A stretch of DNA of 64,000 bases from Hyperoodon ampullatus. Lineage: Eukaryota; Chordata; Mammalia; Artiodactyla; Ziphiidae. The position numbers and the translations under genes were made by a program. The stretch is taken from NCBI GenBank assembly GCA_949752795.1, contig OX457065.1, positions 1,612,001 through 1,676,000 on the forward strand. Direction: 5' to 3'. Positions 25,801-33,400 of this stretch are shown piece by piece. The notes beneath the pieces are model-generated. The model made no database searches. It was not told the origin of the DNA and was given only the letters and a program-made list of their open reading frames with translations. How positions within the stretch are numbered: the first letter of the stretch is position 1; the number at the start of each line of letters is the position of its first letter.

Positions 25801-28800
25801 CCTAACTGGACTCCCTGGTTCAGAGTTCAGCGAGGCCCACACGCTTGGGTTCTGGAGAGGAGGAGGAGAGTGGACCCTGGTCGGGAGGGAGGCGCAGGCC
25901 TGTGTATTGTGTGTGGTGGGGGAGGGGGTGTGGGCGTGGCTTCTGGAAGCCACACCCACCACAGGTGGGCCAGCGGGTGGGCAGCAGGTACGGGTCATGG
26001 TCTGCGTGGGCTTCAGGCTGGGGAGTGAGGCTCGGAGGCTCAGACAGGGGGTCCGAGGGTCAGGAGCCCGAGCACCTCTGTGGCCAGGGCTGTGCTGATG
26101 GTGCGTTTCCCCAGGGGTGGTGCCCACTCAAGACGTCCTCTCCATGCTGGGTGACATCCGCAGGAGCCTGGTGGAGGTAAGAGCGCGGCCATGCTCCCTG
26201 CACCCCTAAAACTGTGGGGCGGGGCTGCCTTCCCTGAGGCGTGAGGGCCTGCGTGGCGGGGTGCGGCCTGAAGCAGCTCTGGACAGCTCCTGTCTCCAGT
26301 CTCCGAGGCCCAGCTCCCGAGGAGCACGGACCAGCTGCGGTGCGTGCGACATGCGACAGCAGGCGCAGACCCGAGCCGTGGAGGGGGGTGGTCAGGAGAG
26401 GACGCAGAGGGAGGGGCCCCCCGAGGGGATCTCGGAGGGTAAGCGGAGTTCTTCGGTGGACGGCGGAGATGCGCCACGTCTGGCCACGGAATTGTGCCGA
26501 AGCCTGGTGGGTGGGGAGAACGTGGCGCAGTTCCCAAAGGCACAAAAGAAAGTGTCACCAGGCACTCCCCACTGAGAGTCGCGGCGCTGGGCCAGCTCCG
26601 GGGCCCCGGGGTTGGGGGGGGCGGCCCAGTCAGTCCACTGCCCACCTGGCTGGCCCCAGGAACCTGGGCTGAGGAGACAGGTTGGCCAATCTCTACTCCA
26701 GATCCACCTTCCCCAGAGGAGGAAGGTGCAGTTCCTCACCTCCCTTCTTGAGGACAGCCTGTGTCTTCCAGGCCCCATCCACTCACTGGAATCCAGGGGC
26801 CTTATCAGTCCCCTTAGTTCTCGAGAGCCCTGCAGTATTTGTTTTTTTGTTTTTATTTATTTATTAATTAATTTAACTTATTTATTTTTGGCTGCATTGG
26901 GTCTTCGTTGCTGTGCACGGGCTTTCTCTAGTTGCAGTGAGCGGGGGCTACTCTCTGTTGTGGTGCGGCGGCTTCTCATTGTCGTGGTTTCTCTTGTTGT
27001 GGAGCACGGGCTCTAGGTGCGCATGCTCCAGTAGTTGTGACACGCGGGCTCAGTAGTTGTGGCTTGCAGGCTCCAGAGTGCAGGCTCAGTAATTGTGGCG
27101 CACAGGCTTAGTTGCTCCACGGCTTAGCTGCTCCGTGGCATCTTCCCGGACCAGGGCTCGAACCCGTGTCCCCTGCATTGGCAGGCGGATTCTTAACCAC
27201 TGCGCCACCAGGGAAGCCCCTTGCAGTGTTTTTAGTTTGTTTTTTATATATTTATTTATTTGGCTGTGTTGGGTCTTAGTTGCGGCATGAGGGATCTTTA
27301 GTTGTGGCATGTGAACTCTTAGTTATGGCATGTGGGATCTAGTTTCATAACCAGTGATCGAACCCAGGCCCCCTGCATTGGGAGCGTGGAGTCCTAGCCC
27401 CTGGACCACCAGGGAAGTCCCTCGAGAGCCCTCCAGTGTTTGTTGACAGAGCTGAGGCACCCGTGCCTGTGGGCCCCGCCTCCTTATCTAGTCCATGCCA
27501 GGCTGGGGGTGGCCTCCGTGGTGGTTTGTGGCTTTTTGATAAGTGTGCTGAGTGCCAGACTGGGTTCTCTCACTCGGCCCTGAGCACCACTCCGGGGTTG
27601 TAAGCAGTAAATAAGGCCCCCTGTTGAGTACCGTAGGTGCCCCATTTAAGACGGGAGCTGAAACCCAGAGCAGGAAGGTGACTTGCCCAAAATGGCACAG
27701 CCAGTGCGTGGCTGAGCCAGGCTTTGGACCAGGCCTGAGAGATTCAAGAGCCTGGGCTTTTCACTGTGATGCTGTATCTACACCACCTGGGTAGCCATGG
27801 GGGGCTGGTCCAGTTGTGAGATTTGGAGTTCATGAACACTGGGGGGCTGGTGGAAACTTGGGTTTAACCTTTTTTACAGACCCTTCTGCTGCTTCCCTCC
27901 CCTGGGTATTCTGGCTTTACCGGACATTTCATTCAGACTGATTCGGCCGAAAAGCATGCTGGGTCTTTGGACATACATTAGTGGGCAGATTTAGCACGTT
28001 CATTGGTGGTGAACCTAGCAGGAGAACTGAGCCTTGATAACTTAAGAAGTGAATAGAGAAAGTACTGGAAACATACAGGTGGTTCACAGGAAGAAGAGCT
28101 AATACCTGGCTTTAGAAAGGGGGACTCCCAGGTCTCTGCGCCGGAGCCAGTGGATGGCACCCTCACCCTGGCACCTGTCATCTGATGATGGCACCTCGCC
28201 TTTCCTGCTTTCCTCCACCCAAGATGCTGATTGTGGAGAGTGTCTGCCTGACCCGGTGGGGACGGAGCAGCCACTTGGCCAGAGAAGGCCACCCACTTAA
28301 GACAACCCGCAGTGTCGGGGGGCGGTGGTGCCGGGCAGCTAAATGACATTGGTGACCACTCCAGTGGCAAGAGGGAGGAAGCTGGGAGACTGGGGGTGGC
28401 CGAGGACGTGGACCATCCCCAGCCCCCCGTGCACTCTCCGGCCCACAATGGCCATAATGATACCGGGACACCCCTGCCCCCCAAGGTAGAAGCTGTGTTT
28501 GCGATTCCTTGCGGTGTGTGTTGGAGAATGTGAGGAGAGAGCTTCACAGCTGCTCGTGTCCTTTTTCAAGCTGGTGGGGACAGTGTGGATTGTGACTGCC
28601 AGCATGGGGCCAGCCTCGGGGGGGTGGGTTAGGGCCACCACCAGGTGGGTTTAGGGCCAGACGTCGCCTGCAGCAGGGTCAGAGCCACTGGGCTTGTGAG
28701 GAGTTTGGGGATGGAGGCGCCCTCAGGCAGGTGGGGTGGGGATCGGGCAGGGTCCTCGCTGAGCACAGGTCCAGCCAGGCCTCTGAGGGAGCTTGTTCCA

Positions 28801-29950
28801 AGCCTGTTCCCCGTCCCTGCGCTCCGACCCCAAGGGCCCTGTGGGGAGCCCTGGCACCCTAGGATCTCGGCTAAGGAACCGGGCCCCTCCTGCCCCCAGA
28901 TCGGCATCCAGAACTACTCCACTGCCAGCAGCTGCCAGGCCCGGGCCAGCCAGGTGCGCGGCGACTACGGGACGCTCTTTGTGGTGCTGGTGGCCATCGG
29001 CGCCATCTGTGTCGTCATCATCGTGCTCGGCCTGCTCTATAACTGCTGGCAGCGCCGGCTGCCCAAGCTGAAACACGTGGTGAGCGAGCGTGGAGCCCAG
29101 TGGGGCAGGGGGCTGGGCCGCGGTGGTGCCGGTGAAGGGGTGCCCAGCAAGCTCAGGCATCGGAGACTCGGTGTCCTCATCTGCCGGTGGGGTGACTGCG
29201 GTGAGGCGCTAGTGCAGGGCCTGGCCCCCAGTTGCCCTCTGCAGGGCGCCAGCCTCGCATTAGGTGCTGGAGGTGCAGGGAGTGGGACGTTGGCTGCACC
29301 CGCAGGGCCGCTGCTGGCCGCAGCCCCTGCTGGGGGGCGGGTGGCCTTGCAGGCCTGGGCTCCTGTGGATGCCTCACCAGACAGGCCCTGGCTTGGGGTC
29401 TTGGGGTCAGGAGGAGGCTCCAGCAGCCTGGCAGCTCCCCCAAAAGGAGGGGCCAGGGCACAAGGCTCCTGTTTCCCATGAGTCCCTTTAGAAGGGGTGG
29501 GTGGTGGTGGGAGGGATCAGATGGTGTCAGGGAGGCCATGGGTCTGTGCCGTGCGAAGGGTCAGTAGTCATTGTAAGAAACGAGCTGAGCTGTGGACCCA
29601 GAGCCGAAGGGGCCTGCGTCCATCAGGGTCCGCTGGGGCCCCCTGCGTGCGGTTTCGCCGGCCTGAGGACCGGTGAAGGGATGAAGCGGGGGCGGAGGGG
29701 GCCCGGCGTGCTCTCCCAGCGGCCCCTCCCGCCTCAGTCGCACGGCGAGGAGCTGCGCTTCGTGGAGAACGGCTGCCACGACAACCCCACGCTGGACGTG
29801 GCCAGCGACAGCCAGTCGGAGATGCAGGAGAAGCAACCCAGCCTGAACGGCGGCGGCGCCGTCAACGGCCCGGGGGGCTGGAGCGCGCTCATGGGGGGCA
29901 AGCGCGACCCCGAGGACTCGGACGTATTCGAGGAGGACACGCACCTGTGA
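2603..29950 (+). CDS. PODXL2: PODXL2 (endoglycan / podocalyxin-like 2), 5'-incomplete, 7 coding exons in window
   Basis: Type I membrane sialomucin of the CD34/podocalyxin family, known as an L-selectin ligand. Exons join at 2603-2881, 18499-19220, 19860-19934, 25591-25747, 26115-26176, 28900-29079 and 29738-29950, with GT/AG sites and matching phases, giving about 562 residues. Counting from the Ala codon at 2605: an acidic, Ser/Thr/Pro-rich mucin stalk (about 1-333) with two Tyr beside acidic residues ([10 protein letters not shown] and [10 protein letters not shown], candidate sulfation sites); a cysteine-bearing juxtamembrane region (334-455, VVCKDW, ENVDC, TASSCQA); one membrane span (about 456-478, [20 protein letters not shown]); and a cytoplasmic tail ending DTHL, a PDZ-ligand type. 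Exon 1, with ATG and signal peptide, lies before the window. The Glu run in the stalk looks shorter than the human one as I remember it. Identity is near certain from synteny and sequence. Confidence 0.96.
3085..3245 (-). mobile_element. MIR SINE fragment
   Basis: Reverse MIR core: 'aacatgagaaaacagaggct', 'gagagaggtgaaagca' and a diverged tail. Confidence 0.55.
3638..3875 (+). mobile_element. CHR-type SINE with A-tail and (TA)n expansion
   Basis: Starts 'gggggcttccttggtggcg' and ends in a run of about 26 A followed by about 11 TA units to about 3880. Flanks share tatatagtattt (3626-3637 and about 3876-3887). The TA microsatellite probably grew from the tail and target junction. Confidence 0.9.
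3888..4310 (-). mobile_element. Ancient LINE remnant, probably L1
   Basis: AT-rich sequence resembling the inverted 3' part of an old L1 (atgactgcatagtgttcctt ... ttgttccttaggataaattt). Interrupted on its left by the CHR SINE at 3638. Confidence 0.45.
4380..4990 (-). pseudogene. RPL29P: RPL29 processed pseudogene in PODXL2 intron 2
   Basis: Reverse-strand retrocopy of the ribosomal protein L29 mRNA. From about 4960 downward it reads [20 protein letters not shown], then [20 protein letters not shown] and [18 protein letters not shown], clearly L29. The normal ATG is ACG (4958-4960 on the + strand is CGT). A short in-frame loss removes about four residues after HNKK. The frame then shifts, so the Lys/Ala-rich tail is read in another frame down to about 4500. 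A reverse-strand AATAAA (4418-4423) and an interrupted A-tail (4380-4400) mark the 3' end. It is intronless and cannot make L29. Confidence 0.9.
5695..5910 (+). mobile_element. MIR SINE, nearly full length
   Basis: Forward MIR: 'ttaagagcaggctttggagt', 'aatagctatgtgatttttgg', 'gaggtttaaatgcaatggta', 'aagtgcttgcca', then TTATT repeats. Confidence 0.7.
7770..7995 (-). mobile_element. MIR SINE fragment
   Basis: Reverse MIR features: 'tgtattgttactcccatt', 'ggacaaactgaggcttacg' and 'agactccagagccttggctc'. Confidence 0.55.
8060..8270 (-). mobile_element. MIR SINE fragment
   Basis: Reverse MIR features: 'acaagtggtgaaactgaggc', 'gcccaaggtcacacggcctg' and 'ggcagagctgagtctgggat'. Confidence 0.6.
9760..10660 (-). 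mobile_element. Ancient LINE remnant split by a CHR SINE
   Basis: Sequence such as 'aatttacatttctttgatga' and 'ctgttcccatcagcagc' on either side of the SINE at 9909-10132 resembles reversed L1 ORF2/3'UTR. Borders are approximate. Confidence 0.45.
9909..10132 (+). mobile_element. CHR-type SINE
   Basis: Full-length copy with A-tail, flanked by a perfect 17-bp duplication taaaatatgcttttatg (9892-9908 and 10133-10149). Inserted into a LINE remnant. Confidence 0.93.
13010..13145. repeat. Pyrimidine-rich minisatellite, unit about 20 bp
   Basis: Repeats of agtcccctccccctccctcc and shorter variants, about seven copies, in PODXL2 intron 2. One strand is almost all C/T. The Gly/Arg-rich reading frame on the reverse strand is an artefact of the repeat. 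Confidence 0.9.
13440..14330. mobile_element. Ancient LINE remnant with an internal A-run
   Basis: Recognisable old mammalian LINE sequence (catatacccttcacttagat, accaaaatcaggaaattgac, tagttctcatgtgtcttttg, tagattcaggttctgcattt). An A-run of about 29 (13774-13802) has grown inside it. Confidence 0.5.
14505..14665 (-). mobile_element. MIR SINE fragment
   Basis: Reverse MIR: 'ttttacaggtaaggaagagg' and 'aaggccatacagttgataag'. Diverged. Confidence 0.5.
16115..16336 (-). other. Unassigned 73-codon charged reading frame, possible retrocopy fragment
   Basis: A Lys/Arg/Glu-rich frame containing [20 protein letters not shown] then [16 protein letters not shown] and a stop. The composition resembles a basic helical protein more than a SINE or LINE. 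I do not recognise a parent gene. No clear poly(A) signal, tail or duplication is visible. It lies in PODXL2 intron 2 in antisense. It may be a chance frame. Confidence 0.25.
16560..17560. mobile_element. Probable ancient LINE remnant
   Basis: AT-rich block with phrases seen in old LINE copies (tttgaatgatagtttagttg, gggtataaaactcccag, ccctcagaattttgaacaca). No intact frame. Assignment by recognition only. Confidence 0.4.
18499..19220 (+). CDS. PODXL2: PODXL2 coding exon 3 (large mucin stalk exon)
   Basis: 722 nt between 'tctgcag' and 'gtaagt'. The first two bases complete the split Asp codon (DYGFPDLTE) and the exon ends in phase 0 at DSTQ. It encodes 240 residues of Ser/Thr/Pro/Glu-rich stalk for O-glycan attachment, with the short acidic run EEEEEEQ near its start. 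There are no internal stops. Confidence 0.94.
19221..19859. other. PODXL2: PODXL2 intron 3
   Basis: 639 bp, GC-rich, with no repeat or gene seen. Confidence 0.85.
19860..19934 (+). CDS. PODXL2: PODXL2 coding exon 4
   Basis: 75 nt, 25 codons, phase 0 at both ends, between 'tttgcacag' and 'gtgagt'. It encodes the start of the conserved cysteine-containing region: [12 protein letters not shown], then [13 protein letters not shown]. The human protein, as I recall it, has an NMT sequon where this reads NMA. Confidence 0.93.
20123..20328 (-). mobile_element. CHR-type SINE in PODXL2 intron 4
   Basis: Reverse-strand copy with T-tail, flanked by tgaaattgtttttt (20109-20122 and 20329-20342). The long antisense reading frames here come from the SINE body. 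Confidence 0.92.
22080..23960 (-). mobile_element. Ancient L1 remnants, reverse strand
   Basis: Two blocks of reversed L1: 22320-22700 (gctgagtaatattccattgt, ccgttcctttgttgatagac) and 23430-23960 (gcatttccctgatgattaac, aaacctctgtctcgtataca). The middle, about 22740-23040, looks unique. Confidence 0.55.
23965..24145 (-). mobile_element. MIR SINE
   Basis: Reverse MIR: 'ttcagatggggaaactgagg', 'ctcagagaggtacagtatgt', 'ggtcacagagctgataaatg'. Well preserved. Confidence 0.7.
24330..24382. repeat. Degenerate (CA)n microsatellite
   Basis: CA-rich run with G/T interruptions (cgcgcacacatgcacacacg) in PODXL2 intron 4. Too interrupted to be highly mutable. Confidence 0.7.
25050..25190 (-). mobile_element. 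Short LINE 3' fragment (probable)
   Basis: T-run followed by 'tacatattagtgtatatgtg' and 'aatctcccagttcatgccc', a pattern common at L1 ends in cetartiodactyls. Strand inferred from the T-run. Confidence 0.4.
25591..25747 (+). CDS. PODXL2: PODXL2 coding exon 5
   Basis: 157 nt from the acceptor 'cctcgtag' to the donor 'gtgagc'. It encodes [20 protein letters not shown] and continues through [20 protein letters not shown] to EQ, then one base of a split Gly. This is the membrane-proximal extracellular region shared with podocalyxin and CD34. Confidence 0.93.
25748..26114. other. PODXL2: PODXL2 intron 5
   Basis: 367 bp, G-rich, with no repeat or gene seen. Confidence 0.85.
26115..26176 (+). CDS. 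PODXL2: PODXL2 coding exon 6
   Basis: 62 nt between 'ttccccag' and 'gtaaga'. Two bases finish the split Gly, then 20 codons read [20 protein letters not shown], ending in phase 0. Too short to appear as a gene on its own, but sequence and phase match the family exactly. Confidence 0.92.
26844..27219 (-). mobile_element. Older tRNA-derived SINE, first of a pair at one target site
   Basis: T-rich left end, body 'ggctgcattgggtcttcgtt', right end 'ccaccagggaagccc'. Left flank ccctgcagtatttg and right flank cccttgcagtgttt match imperfectly, giving an aged duplication. A second SINE follows directly. Confidence 0.8.
27239..27420 (-). mobile_element. Older tRNA-derived SINE, second of the pair
   Basis: Body 'ttggctgtgttgggtcttag', right end 'ccaccagggaagtcc'. 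Its right flank 27421-27444 matches 26820-26843 (22 of 24 bases), so both SINEs lie between copies of one target. Confidence 0.8.
27615..27785 (-). mobile_element. MIR SINE fragment
   Basis: Reverse MIR: 'aggtgacttgcccaaaatgg', 'cacagccagtgcgtggctga' and 'ttcaagagcctgggctt'. Confidence 0.55.
28900..29079 (+). CDS. PODXL2: PODXL2 coding exon 7 (juxtamembrane and transmembrane)
   Basis: 180 nt, phase 0 at both ends, between 'gcccccag' and 'gtgagc'. It encodes [17 protein letters not shown] (a possible NYS glycosylation site and a conserved Cys), then the hydrophobic span [20 protein letters not shown], and the basic stop-transfer segment [12 protein letters not shown]. Confidence 0.95.
29080..29737. 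other. PODXL2: PODXL2 intron 7
   Basis: 658 bp, GC-rich, with no repeat or gene seen. Confidence 0.85.
29738..29950 (+). CDS. PODXL2: PODXL2 terminal coding exon (cytoplasmic tail)
   Basis: Acceptor 'ccgcctcag' before 29738; stop TGA at 29948-29950. It encodes 70 residues of cytoplasmic tail ([20 protein letters not shown] near the start) ending in an acidic stretch and DTHL, a C-terminal PDZ-ligand pattern shared with podocalyxin. Confidence 0.95.
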   Translation, partial: SHGEELRFVENGCHDNPTLDVASDSQSEMQEKQPSLNGGGAVNGPGGWSALMGGKRDPEDSDVFEEDTHL

Positions 29951-30071
29951 GGGGCTGTGCCCCGCCCGGCCCTCGGCGCGGGGTCCCTGCTTTCCCCGAC
30001 TCACGACGCACCTCGGCCTCGGCCCCGGCCCCGTCCCCACCCGACGCCCCGAGGGGCTGCCCCGGGACCCC

Positions 30072-30077
30072 ATTAAA
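30072..30077 (+). terminator. PODXL2: PODXL2 poly(A) signal ATTAAA
   Basis: A single-base variant hexamer ATTAAA lies 122 bp after the PODXL2 stop codon. It implies a 3'UTR of only about 140 nt, ending inside the GC-rich ABTB1 promoter region. No canonical AATAAA lies between the stop and the ABTB1 start. Confidence 0.7.
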
Positions 30078-30099
30078 GCCGCCCGGAGAGCACGCCGGC

Positions 30100-30346
30100 C
30101 CCGCGCCTCCGCCTGCGCGACTGGTTCTTGCGCCTGGGGGCGGGGTCGGGGGAGAGGACTAAGGGAAGGGGAGGGGCGGGGCGGGCGCATGCATCCCGGG
30201 TTGGTCCTCCGGGCGCCAGGCGCCGCTGCGGAGCGGAGCGGGCGGGGCGGGGCGCGGCGCGGCGCGGCGCGTTGTGTTGTGTTATATCCGGCGGGGCTTC
30301 GCCGCTGCCCCGGGGTCCACGGGCCGGGGCCGGGGTCGTCCGCGCC
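30100..30346 (+). promoter_or_regulatory. ABTB1: ABTB1 GC-box promoter and 5'UTR within a CpG-rich block
   Basis: CpG-dense sequence with several GC boxes (gggggcggggtc at about 30136, ggggcggggcggg at about 30173, gggcggggcgggg at about 30240) and a GGCGC tandem at about 30250-30271, ending at the ABTB1 start. There is no convincing TATA box; 'gttatatcc' at about 30281 is the nearest. The layout fits a Sp1-type housekeeping promoter. The exact transcription start cannot be read from sequence. Confidence 0.7.
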
Positions 30347-30402
30347 ATGGATACCTGCGACCTGTTCTCCAGCTGCAGGAAGGGGGACGTGGGCCGAGTG
30401 CG
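30347..30402 (+). CDS. ABTB1: ABTB1 coding exon 1
   Basis: ATG at 30347-30349 in a strong context, encoding MDTCDLFSSCRKGDVGRV and two bases of a split Arg before the donor 'gtgagg'. It starts the first ankyrin repeat and lies at the edge of the CpG-rich promoter block. Confidence 0.95.
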
Positions 30403-33400
30403 GTGAGGAGCCGTGGCCCCGAGAGGGTGTGAGTGGGCTGCCCGCGGAGCGTCTGGCCGGGGTGGGGGTGGGGGACGGGGGCGGCCCGGGCGCCGAAGCA
30501 GGACCGCCCCGGTCCAGGCAGCTCTCTGAGCGGGGGTCGGGTGCTGGCGTGACTCTGGGGGTTCCGGAGGGGAGACTGCGACGCGGACGCCCGAAGGAGG
30601 CGGAGAGGGGCAGAGAGAAGAGAAGGGCCAGGAGGTCAGACCCTGGGGGCAGGCCTGGGACGCCCCCGACGTGGCTCCTCTGATGAGCTGCGGACCCCGC
30701 GCTGGGAACGCCTGTGGCCCGGAACCAGTGTCTGGTTCTCAGAGATTCGGGAACTCCTCATTGCGGCTGACGCAGCCCGGGTGCTGCAATCGCCGTCTCC
30801 GCGGGCCGCACGGGGAGGGGAGGGGCCGCTGATGTGCGATAGGAGGCACCTGTTTTCCTTCCCCCATCCCTGGTCCCGACCTCCCCTGGCGCCCTCCCCT
30901 GGGCCAGTCGGGGACTTCCTGAGCCCCGCAGCTTCCCGGGGCTCCTCCCCAGGGTCGGGTGACACCTGGGAGTTAGTTGGTAGCCCCCAAAGTGTGCACT
31001 GTGGGATCCAACCTGGGCGTCTCCCCGAAGCGGGTCCCTGTCCATCACCATCCTTGGTGGTCTCCCTCCCCCCCCCCCCCCCCCCCGTCTGTCTCCTCTG
31101 CTGCCTTGTTTCCTGACTCCTGACTTCTGCCTTCTATAATCTGTCCATTTTTCGTTTCCACGCTGCCAGGACGCCTGCAAGTCTCCTGGTCGTCCTGTCC
31201 ATCTCCAGTCCCCCTGCCCTGGGAAGGCCAACCTGCCACCCCTTGCAGCCCGAGGGTTCGGGCAGAGGCAGGGCCCCACCCCTCCCCCTCCCTCCCTCTC
31301 TCCCTCCCCCCTCCCTCCCTCCCCCTCCCCCCTCCCCCCTCCCCTCCCCCTCCCTCCCCCCTCCCCTCCCCCTCCCTCCCCCTCCCTCCCATACGCCTTC
31401 AGCCTAGATGCTCAGCCTCTTCAGCTCTGGGGCCTCTGACGCCCAGGGGCTCCCACATCCACACTCTTCGTGGTTCCTTTGCCTTAAATGCCTGTCCTGC
31501 TCTGGTCTCTGCCCTCACCTGGGGAGGCTTCCCTCCTTCCACTTCCGCAGGTCTTCTCTCCAGACCCCAAACCCATCCTGACCCAGGCTCTGACCTCCCC
31601 TGCCCAGGTACCTGCTGGAGCAGCGAGACGTGGAGGTGAATGTGCGGGACAAGTGGGACAGCACCCCCTTGTGAGTGCCGGCGCGGGGCCGGGGGGTTGG
31701 GGGGCGGCCGGGCCTGCAGGCCTGACAGCGCCCCTGCGCCGCCCACCTCCCCCTCAGGTACTACGCCTGCCTCTGTGGACACGAAGAGCTGGTGCTGTAC
31801 CTGCTAGCCAACGGTGAGCGCGCGGGGCGGGGCGGTGTACGCGGGCTGTGTCCAGGGGCCCTGGCGTCCCCTCTCGGTCCCACACCCCTTCAGCAAGTGC
31901 CCTTAGCTCTGCCCTCAGAGCCGGTTCTCCCCTCGGCTCCCCAGCCCCGGGTCAACGTCTCCCTGTGGCGGCCCCTCCCTGTCCCCTACCGCGTGCCGCG
32001 TGTTGTCCTTGCCACAGTGGGCACGCCCCACGGCCAGTGTGACCCGCTTCCCGGCCTGCGTGGCTGCCCCGCTGTGTTTCCCATGAGCTAGAGAACCTGG
32101 CCTGCCCTGAGCTGCTTCGTGACGGGCGCTCCCCACCTCGCCTCGGCCAGCCCTCTGCTGCCTCCCCACGTGCCCCTCAGGGCCACTGCACTTGGTGTTC
32201 CCTCTGCTCAGAAGGCCTTTCCCAGGTCTTGGCATGGCTCTCACTCACTTCAGGCCCCTGCACCTTGTCTCTGCCACAGTGACCTTCCACAGCCTCTCCT
32301 GTGGCAGCTGCCACCAGTCACCCTCCCTTCGTCTTGCTTAGCTTTTTTTTTTTTTAAGAGCACCTGACCTCATTTGCTAAAATCTGTGTATGTCTTTCTG
32401 CCCCAGGAACCTCAGTTAGGTGAGGATGGGGACCCTTCTGCCTAGGGTTTGTCCCCAGACCACCAGTGCATAGATTAGGGCCAGCCTCCAAACCGTCTGT
32501 TTTGTGTGGTGTGTGGCGTGTGCCTGGGCCCTGCCGGGGAGGATGCTGGGGCGCGAGCAGGCCCAGGGCAACTTGGGCCCCGTAGCTGGGGTGGGGAGGG
32601 GGAGAGGCGCCTCTCCCCCAGGCCCCTCCCCAGCTGTGGCGGGCAGCCCCATGGCTGCTGCTGATTGGGCAGCCCTGCCGTCCCCAGGAGCCCGCTGCGA
32701 GGCCAACACCTTCGATGGGGAGCGCTGTCTCTACGGGGCACAGAGTGATGCCATCCGCCGGGCCCTGCGTGACTACAAGCAGGTGACAGCCTCCTACTGG
32801 CGGCGGGACTCCTACTACAGCTTCCTGCTGCGGTGAGACTGAGAGCGGGACAGCCCTGCACGGGGCCTGCGGTGGGCGTGGCCTGTGTGGGGATGAGGGG
32901 CAGTGGGGAGACTTGAGGGCGGCACCGCTGAGCACCCCCTCCACTGCCCCCAGCCTCCTGGAGCACGGCACCCACAGCGACGTGGTCTTCTTGGTGCACG
33001 GGAAGTCCTTCCGGGCACATCGCTGCATCCTGGGTGCTCGCAGCACCTACTTCGCACACATGCTCGACACCAAATGGAAGGGCAAGAGTGTCGTGGTCCT
33101 CAGGCACCCTCTGGTGCGTCCCTCCCGGGGATGGGGAGGGCAGAGGGTGAGCAGGGAATTTGTGTTGAGTGGCTGCCTCTGACCTTGTCTCCCTGCGGTC
33201 TCTGCCTACAGATCAACCCCGTGGCCTTTGGGGCCCTTCTGCAGTACCTGTACACAGGTGAGCCCTGGGTCTGGGTAGGGAGGGGCTGCAGCACACCCAG
33301 ACGTGGCTTTGGCGCCACTTTTTCTCTCCTGGTGCTCATCCCCTGGGGTGCAGGGTGGTTCCAGCTGCCTCCTGGGCTGGCTTTTCCCACCCACAGAGGC

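Larger units (their letters stand above)
26177..28899. other. PODXL2: PODXL2 intron 6
   Basis: Contains two SINEs at one target (26844-27420) and a MIR (27615). The rest, including 27800-28890, is unique non-coding sequence. Confidence 0.85.
30403..31607. other. ABTB1: ABTB1 intron 1
   Basis: 1.2 kb. The first part continues the CpG-rich block; the second carries the C19 run and the 112-nt pyrimidine tract. No exon seen. Confidence 0.85.

Noticed and set aside
26040..26645. 201-codon - strand open frame over PODXL2 exon 6
   Set aside because: Antisense shadow of the GC-rich exon and intron; no homology recognised.
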